NCBI GenBank assembly: GCA_977006965.1
Contig: OZ345371.1
Coordinates: forward strand, 1,860,001 to 1,924,000
DNA length: 64,000 nt
Direction: 5' to 3'
Source: Phymatolithon calcareum
Lineage: Eukaryota > Rhodophyta > Florideophyceae > Hapalidiales
The notes beneath the pieces are model-generated. The model ran no database searches. It had not been told where the DNA came from and saw only the letters and a list, made by a program, of their open reading frames with translations. The translations under genes and the position numbers were made by a program. This document shows positions 31,370 to 41,687 of this stretch, in pieces. The number at the start of each line of letters is the position of its first letter. The first letter of the stretch is position 1.

Positions 31370-32111
31370 TGAATCCTCGAAGATTAACTTCAAGCTCCCG
31401 AAGCTTGTGTTTGCGTCTTGCAGAGTTTCAAACTCTTGCTATACATCATCAGCAAACAATGGCCCTGGGTTTCGTGAGACTTTTCTATCAACATTGTAGC
31501 CGACTTCAGCGAATGTATGAATGAATATATTGTATAAACATGGACTAAGAGGGGAGCCTCGGGGCACTCCTCGATCAACAGGGCGCTAGATGAGCTCTTA
31601 CTATTTAGCAAGACACTCATAAACGAAGAAGGCCTGTATTGATGCGCAGAAGGCAAGTCAAAAAGCGTGCCAGCCCAGGCGCCAACAATCCCGTAGAGGA
31701 CTGAGATAGAATTACTTTGAATCCTGAGTTTCCCCGTCAGCCATTCCGGTGGACGTTTCGTGAGCTGCACAAAGGTAGGTAGCATCAGAGGAAGCCTCGC
31801 CCATATCTTCGGAAATCTATGGGGCTTTTTTAAATGCCCCATACACTTCCGAAGATAAACTCGAATTAATAAAAACTCCTCGATCAACGATGAACCACGT
31901 TCTTGTCTCGTCTCCAATCGAGCTGGTACGCCATCATACCAGTTGTTTCTTTAGGTAGATTCTCCATTAATCTCTTCATGGGAATATCTCTTGGCACACT
32001 ATCGCATGCCACGGACAGGTCAAGACCCGCGGCGAAATGATGACCCTTTTTTCATTTTTCGGCCCGAAGTATCGCGATGTGCTTCTGGCTTTTCGAAAGC
32101 TCAGAATGCTG
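31370..32111 (-). pseudogene. LINE RT fragment split by a LINE tail
   Basis: On minus, motif A reads AGLDLSVACDSVPRDIP (about 32030-31980). The frame goes through LDWRRDKNVVHR to the start of motif B and is cut by the insert 31580-31874. It then continues GSPLSPCLYNIFIHTFAE and PLFADDV (motif C, FADD). It resembles the RTs at 20085-20516 and 62730-63617. Several frameshifts are present, and upstream and downstream domains are missing. Confidence 0.75.
31580..31874 (+). mobile_element. Short LINE tail (295 bp) with 14-bp TSD
   Basis: ACTCCTCGATCAAC is present at 31566-31579 and 31875-31888. The insert starts inside the coding C-terminus (ALDELLLFSKTL), ends EEGLY-stop, and carries the standard 3' UTR. 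It lies within motif B of the minus-strand LINE RT. The tail contains a small inverted duplication of GCCCCATA...CTTCCGAAGAT before AAACTCGAATTAATAAAA. Confidence 0.87.
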
Positions 32112-32440
32112 AAGCGGTATTTTTTAATCCAAGTTAGGCTTCCTCAGTTTCTACCTACCTTTGTAAAATACACCGCCAGAAAGGGGGACGGAAAAACTTT
32201 GGATCTCAGTTGCGGAACTCTTGTATAGTTCGCCGCGGGTGACCCACGGTAGCGAAGCGTCGTTGTGCGTTCTTTCGTGTCACGTTTGGCTGCTCGGCGA
32301 ACTTGAAATCGAGACCTTGGTCGGTGGTGCAAGTATTCTTCACTTCCGGCACAGTGCTTGTATCTCGGATGTTTCATCAGCATAGCGTAACCTCGCACGG
32401 GTGTCGCGAAAGCGTTTGTGCTCCTACAGACAGTATGACT
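32112..32440 (-). repeat. Diverged LINE 3' tail
   Basis: GGCTTCCTCAGTTTCTACCT, then GACGGAAAAACTTTGGATCT and CGACCCACGGTAGCG-like blocks, match the LINE tail at 35155-35400 more closely than the young copies. Probably an older subfamily. The ends are not resolved. Confidence 0.55.
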
Positions 32441-33237
32441 GCTTCTCTGGTTAACCCTCTCGCACTACACATCCATTCCTGGACAAATCTGGATCAGTGG
32501 ACTTCCTATTTTTTGAATATAATCTGTTGATTTTTTATTAAAATCATTGTAGGAGCACCCAATTCGGGTGTTTGACGCCACCTTTCGAAGTTTTCACTGT
32601 GATTACCGAACTCTAACACTATTCCAACTTACTTCTACAGTACCCTTAAGGTCCTATAAATGATATGCGATCAATTCGGCATAGCACGCTTGTTCGCCAT
32701 ATACTCGTTGGAAATGTCAAACTTGAATAAGAAGAGGTTCACCCCTGCCTCGGAAGAACGAAAACATAATGCACGTTGACACTCCCAAGTTCCTCTATTG
32801 ATCATCTCAGAAAGCGATGCTCCAGGATGGATAAATTAGAACAAGCCCCACGCTCGTTCGTATTACAAGTACACGGGTCTTCAACAGGGCTTGCCGCAAT
32901 AGTAGTTTTATTGATTGGTGAGGACAGTGCAATAGCAATAACCGTGACATCGACTTCTTTGCAACAAGAATTGCAATAGAAGATGACCGGAAATATGAAG
33001 GCAATATCGAAAATCTGCTTCGCATTCAGGATATGCGTCTGCGAATACCAGTCAATCTCTTTGCAATACGCATTGCAATAAGTTAAGACCCTTACAATAG
33101 CGCTCCAATATAAATCTAAATCAATATATTGGCAAGGCAATATAATGGATTCCAGCCCCGGTCTTCAATAGCTATATAACATATTATGTATTAACATTGT
33201 TTTCGGATCCACTGCGATCCAAACGGCAAGAACTAGT

Positions 33238-33741
33238 ATGGACAGGAAAGTCGATGGAAGATTGTTTGAAAATCTTGAGACTTCCAACAGTCGGAAGTCT
33301 GAGTTGCAAGAAGGATCGACAAACGGATCAGCATTTGAAGAAGAGGTTCGTTCGCTGTGCATTAAGCAATTCGCCGCACGAGAGTTGAATAGAAGAGATC
33401 GGAAGACAAAAGAAAGAGGCACATCATATATCAGTGTCCAACAAAAAGAAAATCCAGAACCTGCATTGCAAGGTTCAATTGTGACTGTGGTTTCTCCTGG
33501 TCCACCAACTAGAGACTCAGAGGACGAAAGGGGAGGAGATTATGTCTTATTAGAGCATGGCCTGGAGGTAGAATACACTGCAGACTCAGAAGACAATAGC
33601 AATGAAATTTTGACAGTACGCTCAGCGGATGTCATCAGCGGGGAGGAACTGAGAGGCATAATTATACTACCACTGAGATATATAGGCCCTAAGGAAGCAA
33701 GTATCGTCGCTGAAGAGTTTTCTTCCCGCAGGAGACTGTAG
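33238..33741 (+). CDS. 167-aa acidic ORF of unknown function in PB2b
   Basis: An intact frame from ATG 33238 (MDRKVDGRLFENLETSN) to a stop at 33741. The N-terminal third is mixed-charge and probably helical. The middle is Pro-rich (VSPGPPTRDSEDERGG), then strongly acidic (YTADSEDNSNEIL). Acidic N-termini are common in piggyBac transposases, so this may be the first part of one. Another frame continues past the stop (VFGMVLQPEMFRFW, 33750-33790), suggesting a frameshift. No DDE or Cys-rich region follows. Cargo, or a transposase N-terminus; undecided. Confidence 0.4.
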   Translation: MDRKVDGRLFENLETSNSRKSELQEGSTNGSAFEEEVRSLCIKQFAARELNRRDRKTKERGTSYISVQQKENPEPALQGSIVTVVSPGPPTRDSEDERGGDYVLLEHGLEVEYTADSEDNSNEILTVRSADVISGEELRGIIILPLRYIGPKEASIVAEEFSSRRRL

Positions 33742-33974
33742 CCATTGAAGTTTTTGGGATGGTCTTGCAGCCCGAAATGTTCCGTTTCTGGCCAGGCAAC
33801 GAAGGTTTTAGTGGACGAAGAACTGCCCGCAACTTTTTTGCTTCTCGCGAGTTGGGGAAGAAGAAAACAAGGGTCCAGGTATTTTGATGAAGAATTCTTC
33901 CGGGATGAAACGAGATCTGTAACCGAACCTGCAAGCCCTTTACATCATCTAAACAAATAGGCATATTTGGATAC

Positions 33975-34165
33975 GAAAATCGCCCCTTTGCTAAATTGTC
34001 CCCCTCGGAGCCCCTCAGGGGACCAGAGGTGGGTTTTTAAACCACCGAACCGTAGAATACCCACCATAAGAAACTCGTCACCGAACAGAATCGATCCAGT
34101 TTTTTTCGCACTCGAAAAGTTGCCCCAGATGCTTAAAATAGAAATCTACTTTTCTTCTTCTTGTA
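33975..34165 (-). repeat. Repeat N inside PB2b
   Basis: GGACCAGAGGTGGGTTTTTAAACC and AGAAATCTACTTTTCTTCTTCTT (in pieces) are the reverse complement of repeat N at 3735-3965. Confidence 0.55.
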
Positions 34166-34329
34166 CTTCGCCTGTGGTGGAACAAATCACCGCAAACCTT
34201 TTCACCAGAGACGTATGTACACGAAGAGGGAGAAATACTCCATGACGTATTGTGGTGTGCGAGATACTCGCAAAAACTTATTGTGCTGAGTCCCGATAAA
34301 CCTCAATTTTTGCAGTACAAGAGGGTTAA

Positions 34330-34700
34330 AATCAGGGGCTCGGTAGTTTTTTGGCAGCCAGAATTACTGGCTTTGCACACTTGGTCGTACGACATTGTGT
34401 CCCTCATGAATCCATGCAGAAAGACAGCTAACGTGGGGTATAGTCTGCAATCAGTTGATGTAAGATCACTGCCCGCCTGTGCGATATGGGCACCCCTCGG
34501 GGCAGTGCCGGAATGGCGACAGGTTAGGCTCGTAAAGAAGGCCTGATGATTGATGTCCCTTCGTCGAGTGTCAGAGGAACCTTCTGATGATCCAATAGGC
34601 TTGGTTCGCAAATAACCCTATTTGCTAATTCGTCGGCATCATTTTCTCAGAATTCTGAAGTGACGTGGAATCCGGGATCGTCCCAATTCAATTTTATTAC
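34330..34700 (-). pseudogene. End of an RNase H LINE with zinc-knuckle domain
   Basis: On minus, VTSEFSENDADELANR (34680-34610) fits the final RNase H motif of I-type LINEs (usually HSGIxGNExAD.LA). A spacer follows, then SYDQVCKASNSGCQKTTEPLIL (34410-34335), which fits the zf-RVT-type CxxxC...E/KT.. block. Stops interrupt it. The frame ends at the TTAA used by PB2b. Relatives of the knuckle are at 9650-9790 and 48640-48790, and of the RNase H at 36260-36470 and 52918-53436. This is a LINE family distinct from the xxLY type. Confidence 0.5.
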
Positions 34701-35039
34701 GAAGAATTGCAAATTTCTATTTTTTCATGGAGTTTTAGATATTGCAATTGTAATTGGAGCATACTTTCCAATTACAATTCAAATTGGAGCCGAACCATTT
34801 ACTTTTAGCTGACCTACAGCATCGACGGGAAGCAAGTTTACACCTGTGTGCATTCAGTCGTAGTCACTCGAGACACCGTGATCCAGTTCGGGTGGCTTGC
34901 GATAAACATATCACTTTTCGGTTTGCTGTCTGTTGGAGGGTCTCCTTATGATTTATGACATCGGAGAGGAATTACGAACCAGGATATCGGCCACGATTTG
35001 CAAGCGTAAGTCTATGTTCGGTGACACGTCGTTACCGAA
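34701..35039. other. No recognised gene; AT-rich with inverted AATTGCAAT/AATTACAATT motifs
   Basis: The piece 34700-34800 is rich in short inverted repeats related in style to repeat M. A 65-codon frame at 34754-34951 is unsupported. Confidence 0.35.
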
Positions 35040-35154
35040 GCACCAGGAAGGTTTTGTATCTGTCAACGTTAAAAAATGTGTCTCGTCGGGATCGTCGTTT
35101 GAGTTGTGCCTAATCTTTCTTGCAGAATCCCAATTGCAATAGGTATTGCGAGAT

Positions 35155-35595
35155 TTTTTTGAGCAAAATTTATTTAAAAGCCCCACAGACTTCTGAAGAT
35201 ATGGGCAAGGCTTCCTCAGTTGCTACTTACCTTTGTGTAGCTTAGGGGCGGGCGGAAAAACTTAGGATCTCAGATATCCCATCTAAATTGCAGAACTCCT
35301 GTATTGTTCGCCGTAGACGACCCACGGTAGCGAGGCATCATTGTGTGTTCTTCGTGCCACATTTTGCAGCTCGGTGATCAGCACACCGAGATCGTTTGAC
35401 AGCTGATCCGATAGCATGTCGTAACTGCGCAAGGCACGTAGCGCGGTACTCGCGTAAGTCCTTATTGATTAAGGGCGTTGACATCGTCCCTATAGAAGCT
35501 CTGCCGTCAGCGGCATACCGCTCGTATTTTAGGTATTCTCTGGAAACCGACTTCTTGCTCGATGCTTCTCCACTTCCGCCGCCGTGCTCGCTCGT
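35155..35595 (-). mobile_element. LINE tail in repeat M, first of three
   Basis: CGAGAT at 35149-35154 and 35596-35601 is the (short) TSD. The 3' end is TTTTTTGAGCAAAATTTATT on plus, next to AAAAGCCCCACAGACTTC. It belongs to the older subfamily also seen at 32112-32440. Confidence 0.68.
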
Positions 35596-35656
35596 CGAGA
35601 TGTACTTACTGCACGAAGTACATCAATTGCAATTTCTATTGCATGCAAGAAATCCT

Positions 35657-36096
35657 TTTTTTATAATTTAAGTTTATTTAAAAGCCCCACTGACTTCCGA
35701 AGATATGGGCAAGGCTTCCTCTGATGCTACCTACCTTTGTGCATCTCACGAAACGCCCACCAGAATGGTGGGAGGGAAAATTCAGGATTCAAGGTAATTT
35801 TATCTCAGTCCTCTACGGGGTTGCTGGTGCTTGGACTCGACCGCTTTTTGCTTTTCCTTCTACAAATCAATGCAGGCCTTCTTCGTCTTCCATGAGTGCT
35901 ATGAGTGTCTTGCTAAATTGTAAAAGCTCATGTAGTGCCTTTTCTTCTTCCATTCTTTTTTCTCCTTCGAGGTCTTACCCTGCAAGCGTGCGTTCCAGGG
36001 TCTCCATATGTTCTCTGATTCTAGTGCCGAATTCTCCAGCCATACTTGTTGTTGACACCTCTGGGAATCTGCCACAGGCATACTGCAGCGCGAGCG
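35657..36096 (-). mobile_element. LINE tail in repeat M, second of three
   Basis: AGAAATCCT at 35648-35656 and 36097-36105. The minus-strand content covers the C-terminal domain from QYACGRFPEVSTTSMAG to the 3' UTR. The tail TTTAAGTTTATTTAAAAGCC lies next to the left TSD. Confidence 0.82.
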
Positions 36097-36122
36097 AGAA
36101 ATCCTATAGCTTTTTATTGCCT

Positions 36123-36211
36123 AATCTTTTTAATTCGAGTTTATTTTTAAATAAAAAAAGCCCCGCAGACTTTCGAAGATATGGGCGAGGCTTCCTCTGA
36201 TGCTACCTACC
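36123..36211 (-). mobile_element. 89-bp LINE tail in repeat M, third of three
   Basis: TTATTGCCT at 36114-36122 and 36212-36220 flanks only the last 89 bp of the LINE 3' UTR. An extreme 5' truncation. Confidence 0.82.
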
Positions 36212-36270
36212 TTATTGCCTGTTTGCTCCGTTGATAGCAATAGTGAGAAATTGAATTGGGACGAACCCTG

Positions 36271-36480
36271 CTTGGAATCCAAATGCCTTCAACGAATATC
36301 TCCTTGGACATCAGTTGCTCCATGGTCCCCCACAGTTTCAGTATCATTTCCCAGTATCTTCTCGGCTGTCCGCTAATAGCGTCGATGGAGCTCCTGGTCT
36401 CGGTGAACGAACTTATCGTGCCTCAGGTGCAAAGAGGAGGGATGCATGATCTGCGTCAAAATCCTTTGCGTATTCACTTT
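36271..36480 (-). pseudogene. RNase H fragment of an I-type LINE
   Basis: On minus it reads TETRSSIDAISGQPRRYWEM, similar to TDSKSCFDAINGQLRMYGDM at about 53070-53010 (minus). It is the TDS..xxxAI block that carries a catalytic Asp in RNase H; here that Asp is Glu. It lies immediately left of PB-B and is truncated on both sides. Confidence 0.55.
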
Positions 36481-38528
36481 CTTTGTCCATCTTCTATGTC
36501 TATTTTATGGAAATTTTCCCTCACTTCAGGGAATAAGATTCATTTAATATTTTGAACATGAAAGCTTCTCGCTATCAAGCGCATCAACAGCGCCAAGCTC
36601 ATAGAGGTCTTCAGCATGCTTAGTGAAGCAGTTCCGAGCAGTAGAAGTGTCGCTAATATATATTTTGGTACTATCAAGCGTATTACATGAGGAGCACACA
36701 ATGGTCGAGGTCTTGCATTTTCAAACTCGGCAGTTGTTTTGCACAACAATAGTAGTCATCATGACCTCTTCAGTAATCCTTTTACTTTTCTTAGGGTAGC
36801 GTGGCGTCCAACACTGCTTTCGAATGGAAATGTACGTTTTGGCGGGACTGAACGTCAGCAAGTAATGCGCGTGTCTAATGCTATCGATGGGTTGCTCGCC
36901 CGGCACTTCGCAAAACGTTCGCTGCGTCATGTGCTGCTGACTCTCTGCATGGGCACCATAGAATAACTGACAGCTAACAACATAGAAAATCGCCAGATGA
37001 GTTAGATGACCCCTATGAACTATAGGCGCACTTGATGAATCTCTGCAGAGTCAGCACTCACCAAGTATTACTCCGTACATGCAATGCGCCTTATACCGGC
37101 ATACTCGGCAACAAGACAACGCACAACCGCAATTCCGTGGGCCATCTCGCCTTCAAAATCTCTTTGACACAATGTGCTTTCAGTAGTCATTCATGGGATC
37201 GGCAGAATCTTGAACGAGCGACCACCGGTACTGCGCAGAGTACATGTCGCCTAATTCGCTTGATTGAACTCTGAATGAAATCAATCGGAGGTATTCGGCC
37301 ACGGCATCCCTGTTTTTGAAGAAGAAGGGCTGGGGAAATGTTTCTTCGGCCTGGTAGACTTCCAGAAAGCGCTCTCAGCGCCGAACTGAACTTTTGCCAT
37401 GAAGACGAGTATTTCGAAAAACATACTAGGCTCTGTCACTGTAGTCTCTTTTCGCCCTTTCTTCTTAGCTTAGCGGACGTCCAAGCAGCAAGTTTTCGCA
37501 GGTAACTTGGGGAAACATCATCACCGCGCAATCGTACTTCGAATGAAGTCCAGTACCACAATTCTCGGATAAGAAGTCTCCGTTTAGTGTGCGAAGTTTC
37601 CAAAACTTAGAGGAAAATCGTCCCCAAAACGGAAATAGAACTTTCCGCTCGTACCTTGGCACCGAATGAGCGCTAGTACTCGGCTCGCGGTCGGGCGTGA
37701 TGACATCTGTGACAAATTGAGGTAAGTCTACATTTTGGCAAGTTCGCTCAACTAGCGTACGCGTCCTCCTTCGTTACGGAGGACGAAAGAAAAACTGCTG
37801 GCGATGTCTCACACTGTGTCGAGGAGGTACCCCGCTGTTAGCTGCCTTTATTTTGAAGTGGAGGGTTGACATCATCACATGTATCCTATCCTACAACCGT
37901 CAAGAAATTCAGCTCCCCAGAGATACTGAGCGTGCGACAAGCTACAGATTTGATATCCACACGTGCAAATACGCGTGAGTTCGTAGCACCCGAAAAGGAA
38001 TAATCTCTTTGTTGGCGTGCAGGAGCGGTTTCAATAAAAGCAAGTGTAGCGAGTATTACTTTGTGGGCAGATTGCGACGCGGCTACGTTCTCGCTTTCCA
38101 AGAAAAAGGAACTGGATCTATTCCCAGAAACTGTAACACATTTCAATTCAGAACACGCACGACTGTGCCAATGGTTAGATTCGCCGACACCGATATCTTG
38201 GCCGTTCATAGACGACATGTCAGTAAGCGAATGGCTCGTCGCTTCTTTTTTGGTGAGATGCACCACATAAGCGAGCACGACTGTGCATTGCCTCATACAT
38301 CAAGTTTGCGGTGCGATGGTTGGTACCCAGGGCCCTGTAAGACTTAGGCGAGAGAGCTCGGAAGAGGGCGTTTAGAGCGTCTGAAGGTTGTATCGAAGCT
38401 TGTGTGCCCTTCTGAGGAGCTTGTGATCGCGACTGTAGACGATAAACAGGCATTTCGCGATGAAGATTGGCAAGAATGAACAATGCAGCAGGCCTGGGCA
38501 GTACCGCGCTTTTGCCGGTGTTAATTTC

Positions 38529-38837
38529 TGCTAAAAACCGTGAAAAATGGTTGGAATGAAAAACAAGGTCTTTGCTTACTCTGTCCTTTACTTCTTCCCT
38601 TGCCGAGTCTGCTAGTCAGAACTTCGGCAGGGCCTTATCTAGAGAAAAAATGTGCTGCCTGATTGCAGCACTCGGTAGTCACAAGTCATGCGCTACCCAT
38701 GATGTAAAACGGTAAAAACTAGTATCAGTTGAATTGTGCTTAGGAGTGTGACCGTAAAGTGTCACATTGGGAAATCTCTCAGACATCGGTACAATTCATG
38801 TATCGTGTAGAAGCACTATTGACAGTCACCCAAGACA
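38529..38837 (-). repeat. Copia 3' LTR
   Basis: On minus it begins TGTCTTGGGTGACTGTC and ends near CACGGTTTTTAGCA. About 93% identical by eye to 44257-44562. The polypurine tract is on its internal side. Confidence 0.82.
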
Positions 38838-38936
38838 GTCGACCTCTTTTCTAAGCACCTGAAACTGGTGAAAAAATTGAAACAAAACATAAAAAACGAA
38901 CAGAAGAGAGAAACATATTCTAAACATTACTAGTTT

Positions 38937-39887
38937 CTATTTGTCCGGTATGATCCACTCATTGATCGGTTGTGAGATACGTCCAGTCGACATAAGATCT
39001 TGAAGCATAGTGGCACTTTCATTCTTCTTTGTGAAAGCATCAGCTAAATTGTACTTTGACGGTACATGAGCAACGTTAGAAAGATCGCCATTAGTGCAAC
39101 TCTCGCGAATTGCGGAAATATCGATCAGTAGCCTTTTCTCTGCGACGGTTCTAAGCTTAGTGATAGTATCAAAGAGGCATTTTGAATCGGTGAACAACAC
39201 AGTAGATACTTTTCTACGAAGTGATGACGAAAGGTCATGTGCTAATGCAAGCACAAAGTCAAGGCAATGGGTGAAAGCCATGACTTCTGCTCCGAGAATG
39301 GAGCGAGTAACACGTTGTGACTTCCATGAGCCGTAGTGGATAATCGACGTATTGTCATATTTATCCTTGAGAAGAACAATGAAACCAATCTGCGAAGAAA
39401 GGTCAGGATTGTTGGCAAAAGATGCGTCAGAGTATCCTGCTATATAGACGGATGGGAGATCAATAGGGACATAAATCGTATGTGCTGGAATATGTAGCTT
39501 TTGAATAGCTTTGTTCAGAGCATCAGTGTCCTTAGCAGGGCAATGATCTGACTTGATTTGAGAGAGCTGAGCATTGTCGAAGGAAACATCTGGTCTTCTG
39601 CCAGTCGCGGCATAAGATACTTGTCCACGACGAGAGGCAAAGTTTTTGGCCATAGCTTTTTCGTCTGAGAATTTCACGAATTTCAAGCTTTTGCAATATT
39701 CATCTTGATGTAGAAGAAACCCTCCAGACTCGTGGCTGTCTATATGGAAACCATTGAACTTGATGGGGAGAGAGTTCGTCCTTGGCTTGCATTCAAAACG
39801 ACTTGACTTTTCGTTTTCCAGAGCGCTAAACTCAGAAGATCCACCTCCCAGCGTATCGTGACCTGAATACCTTCGACAATTGATCAT
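38937..39887 (-). pseudogene. Copia RT end and RNase H
   Basis: The frame runs from just after the RT catalytic motif to the end of Pol. DTLGGGSSEFSALENEKSSR is the stretch after the YxDD box. FNGFHIDSHESGGFLLHQDE follows, then RRPDVSFDNAQLSQ. RNase H has YSDASFANN (Asp), ILGAEVMAF (Glu) and LFTDSKCLFD (Asp), and ends KYNLADAFTKK, the usual copia C-terminus. This part is open for 316 codons. The frame joining it to the RT above is lost: the sequence that should encode the first Asp of YxDD is missing or altered near 39860-39880. Confidence 0.85.
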
Positions 39888-40453
39888 GAAACTTTGTAGA
39901 ATAGGCAGGGGACAAGAATAGATGATTGCATATCGAGTTCATCAGTGTGCAAATTACGAAATGTCGGCCATCAGTATCCAGGAGAGTCTCCAAGACCATA
40001 CTGTGATTTGATTACTCGAAGGATGGTTCCGGGAGGTGCTCCAATGCGCTGAAGGACATTTTCACCTTTCGATGGGCGAAGGTACACAGTTCGACGAAGT
40101 GGCTCGTCACTTTGAAGGAAGGCCTGAGATATGTCTCGACGCCAGATATCAAAGCCATGAGAAGCAATAAGTGATAAGGCGAGACGGATGGAGCATTTAA
40201 GAACCGTTGGAGCTTCATTGACGATACTGGGTTTCTCAGGATCCATATGACCAAGAATGACCAACCGAGCTTTATATTGTTGATCTGGTTGTTCAAAGGT
40301 CTTGACTGTCACGGAAAATCGAGACTGAAGAATAGTGGCATCTTCGGGTAAGTCACTTTCTTTGACAAACTCGTAACTTCCCTTCTTGACGAGTTGTTCA
40401 GCTTCGGAGTTCTTCGCATCGTCAAAGCAAGTATCTTTCTTGTTATGATCCAA
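39888..40453 (-). pseudogene. Copia reverse transcriptase, palm region
   Basis: On minus it carries YKARLVILGHMDPEK, NEAPTVLKCSIRLALSLIA, IWRRDISQAFLQSDEPLRR (motif A Asp) and VYLRPSKG. IKSQYGLGDSPGY comes just before a stop at 39971. The open frame then breaks, and the YxDD motif is not intact. RVT_2-type RTs need both Asp residues, so polymerase activity should be absent. Upstream, 40731-40454 holds the spacer between integrase and RT in other frames. Confidence 0.85.
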
Positions 40454-40658
40454 AACTGTGGCAAAAATTGATGATGTTCATACTGATAAAGTCGGGCGAC
40501 TTCACTTTCTGCAAGAATTGAGGATAGAAACGCCTGAGAGATGTCCATGATAGGGGCTTCCAAAGGCTGAGGGAGAGCTCCGAACTGAGGTTGGAGATTA
40601 TTAAGGTCACAAATTATACCATTTGGAACATTAGGTTCCGGATTGTTTTCGGAATGCT

Positions 40659-41654
40659 TCACGTTTCCATCAGGGTGGGCTCTTTTGACACCAGAGTTCG
40701 AAAAAGGTTTAATATTACTTTCAACTTGCACGTGTACAGTTTTTCTGTTGTCGTAGCTGTGGAAAGTGTACGGACCTTCGAATCGACGGCTTTCTTGCGA
40801 AAGATTCTGACTTTTTCTCCAAACTCATATACAAGGTGTGGAGCTCCTGCACGGTGCTTGAGCGCTGATGCAACACGGCGCTCGGCTGTGATGGTTTCCA
40901 TCTCTTTCCTTGCTGCTTCTATGGCTTCAAAGCGCTGTTTCTGAGATAGAGCCATGGTAGACACGTTAGGTAGAGGAAAATCGGGAACAGTGCCGAAAAG
41001 CAGAAGACAAGGTGTGAGACAATTTGATCCTGTGGTCGTGTTCACTGCATGAACAGAGCGTAATAGTCTGGTGCTTTTATCCATTTGCGGAAAATTGCCC
41101 TTAAGTTTGTTGTATACGGGACGAATGGGATCATGATAAGGCTCACAGAGTGACAAGGAATTTGACGACTCAACAGGGATATCTTTGATGGTGATTCCAA
41201 GTTGCGGGCATGAATTTTGAAAAACGTTCGTAACAAAGTTTTCTCCCTGATCGTGGGCTATGATGGAAGGGTATCCAGTAGAAAAAGTGATCCAGAAATC
41301 GACAATCAGGTTCCATGTGTATTCTGCTGTTTGTCTCATCATAAATTTTGCGACGGAGTAGCGGGTTCCTCGGTCAATGATGTGTAGGACTGGATCACCA
41401 ACAATAAAGAAGACGTCGACCTCAATCTCATGGTTGAAGTAGATTTGGCCAGCTGGAAGAGAGACTTGAAAACGAGAAGCTCTTGGAGCCCATATTTTGC
41501 AAGGATAACACCTTTTAATGATGTCCTGTAACGTTTTCCGAACGTTCGTGTTGACGTTTGATGGAGAGGACTTCTTTAGAAGGTTGGCCAGTGAGCCAGT
41601 TGACAGATGTCCGAATTGGTTATGGAGCTTTTTTAGCTCGGGCTCTGTAAACAA
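40659..41654 (-). pseudogene. Copia integrase
   Basis: 331 open codons. The HHCC zinc domain is KLHNQFGHLSTGSL with CYPCKIW. The core has EVDVFFIVGD (Asp), IAHDQGENFVTNVF (Asp) and DIPVESSNSLSLCEPYHDPI (the Glu region). The C-terminal part (EKVRIFRKKA) lies before the RT spacer. It would insert the cDNA into the genome. The frame is open but is not fused to protease or RT, so it is part of a broken polyprotein. Confidence 0.85.
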
Positions 41655-41687
41655 TACGTTATCTACAGTCCATTTTATATAAAGGTG

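Larger units (their letters stand above)
32455..34325. mobile_element. PB2b: piggyBac-like element with TTAA duplication
   Basis: TTAA lies at 32451-32454 and 34326-34329. The ends CCCTCTCGCACTAC and the complement of CCCTCTTGTACTGC match PB2a. The subterminal 120-170 bp on each side also match PB2a in inverted orientation, for example TTGAGGTTTAT.GGGAC and GGAGTATTTC. The interior does not match PB2a: it holds a 167-aa ORF, an AATTGCAAT-rich piece (32880-33150) and a minus-strand repeat N (33975-34165). No transposase core is seen. The right flank is a zinc-knuckle LINE remnant. Confidence 0.8.
35040..36270 (+). repeat. Repeat M interrupted by three LINE tails
   Basis: The pieces 35040-35154, 35596-35656, 36097-36122 and 36212-36270 join into one repeat. 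Once joined, it aligns with the uninterrupted copy at 24990-25205, from CCTAATCTTTCTTGCAGAA to TTGGGACGAACCCTG. The breaks fall exactly at the TSDs of three LINE insertions. Confidence 0.78.

Noticed and set aside
35724-36200. 158-codon plus-strand ORF
   Set aside because: It is the antisense of a LINE C-terminal domain and crosses an insertion junction.
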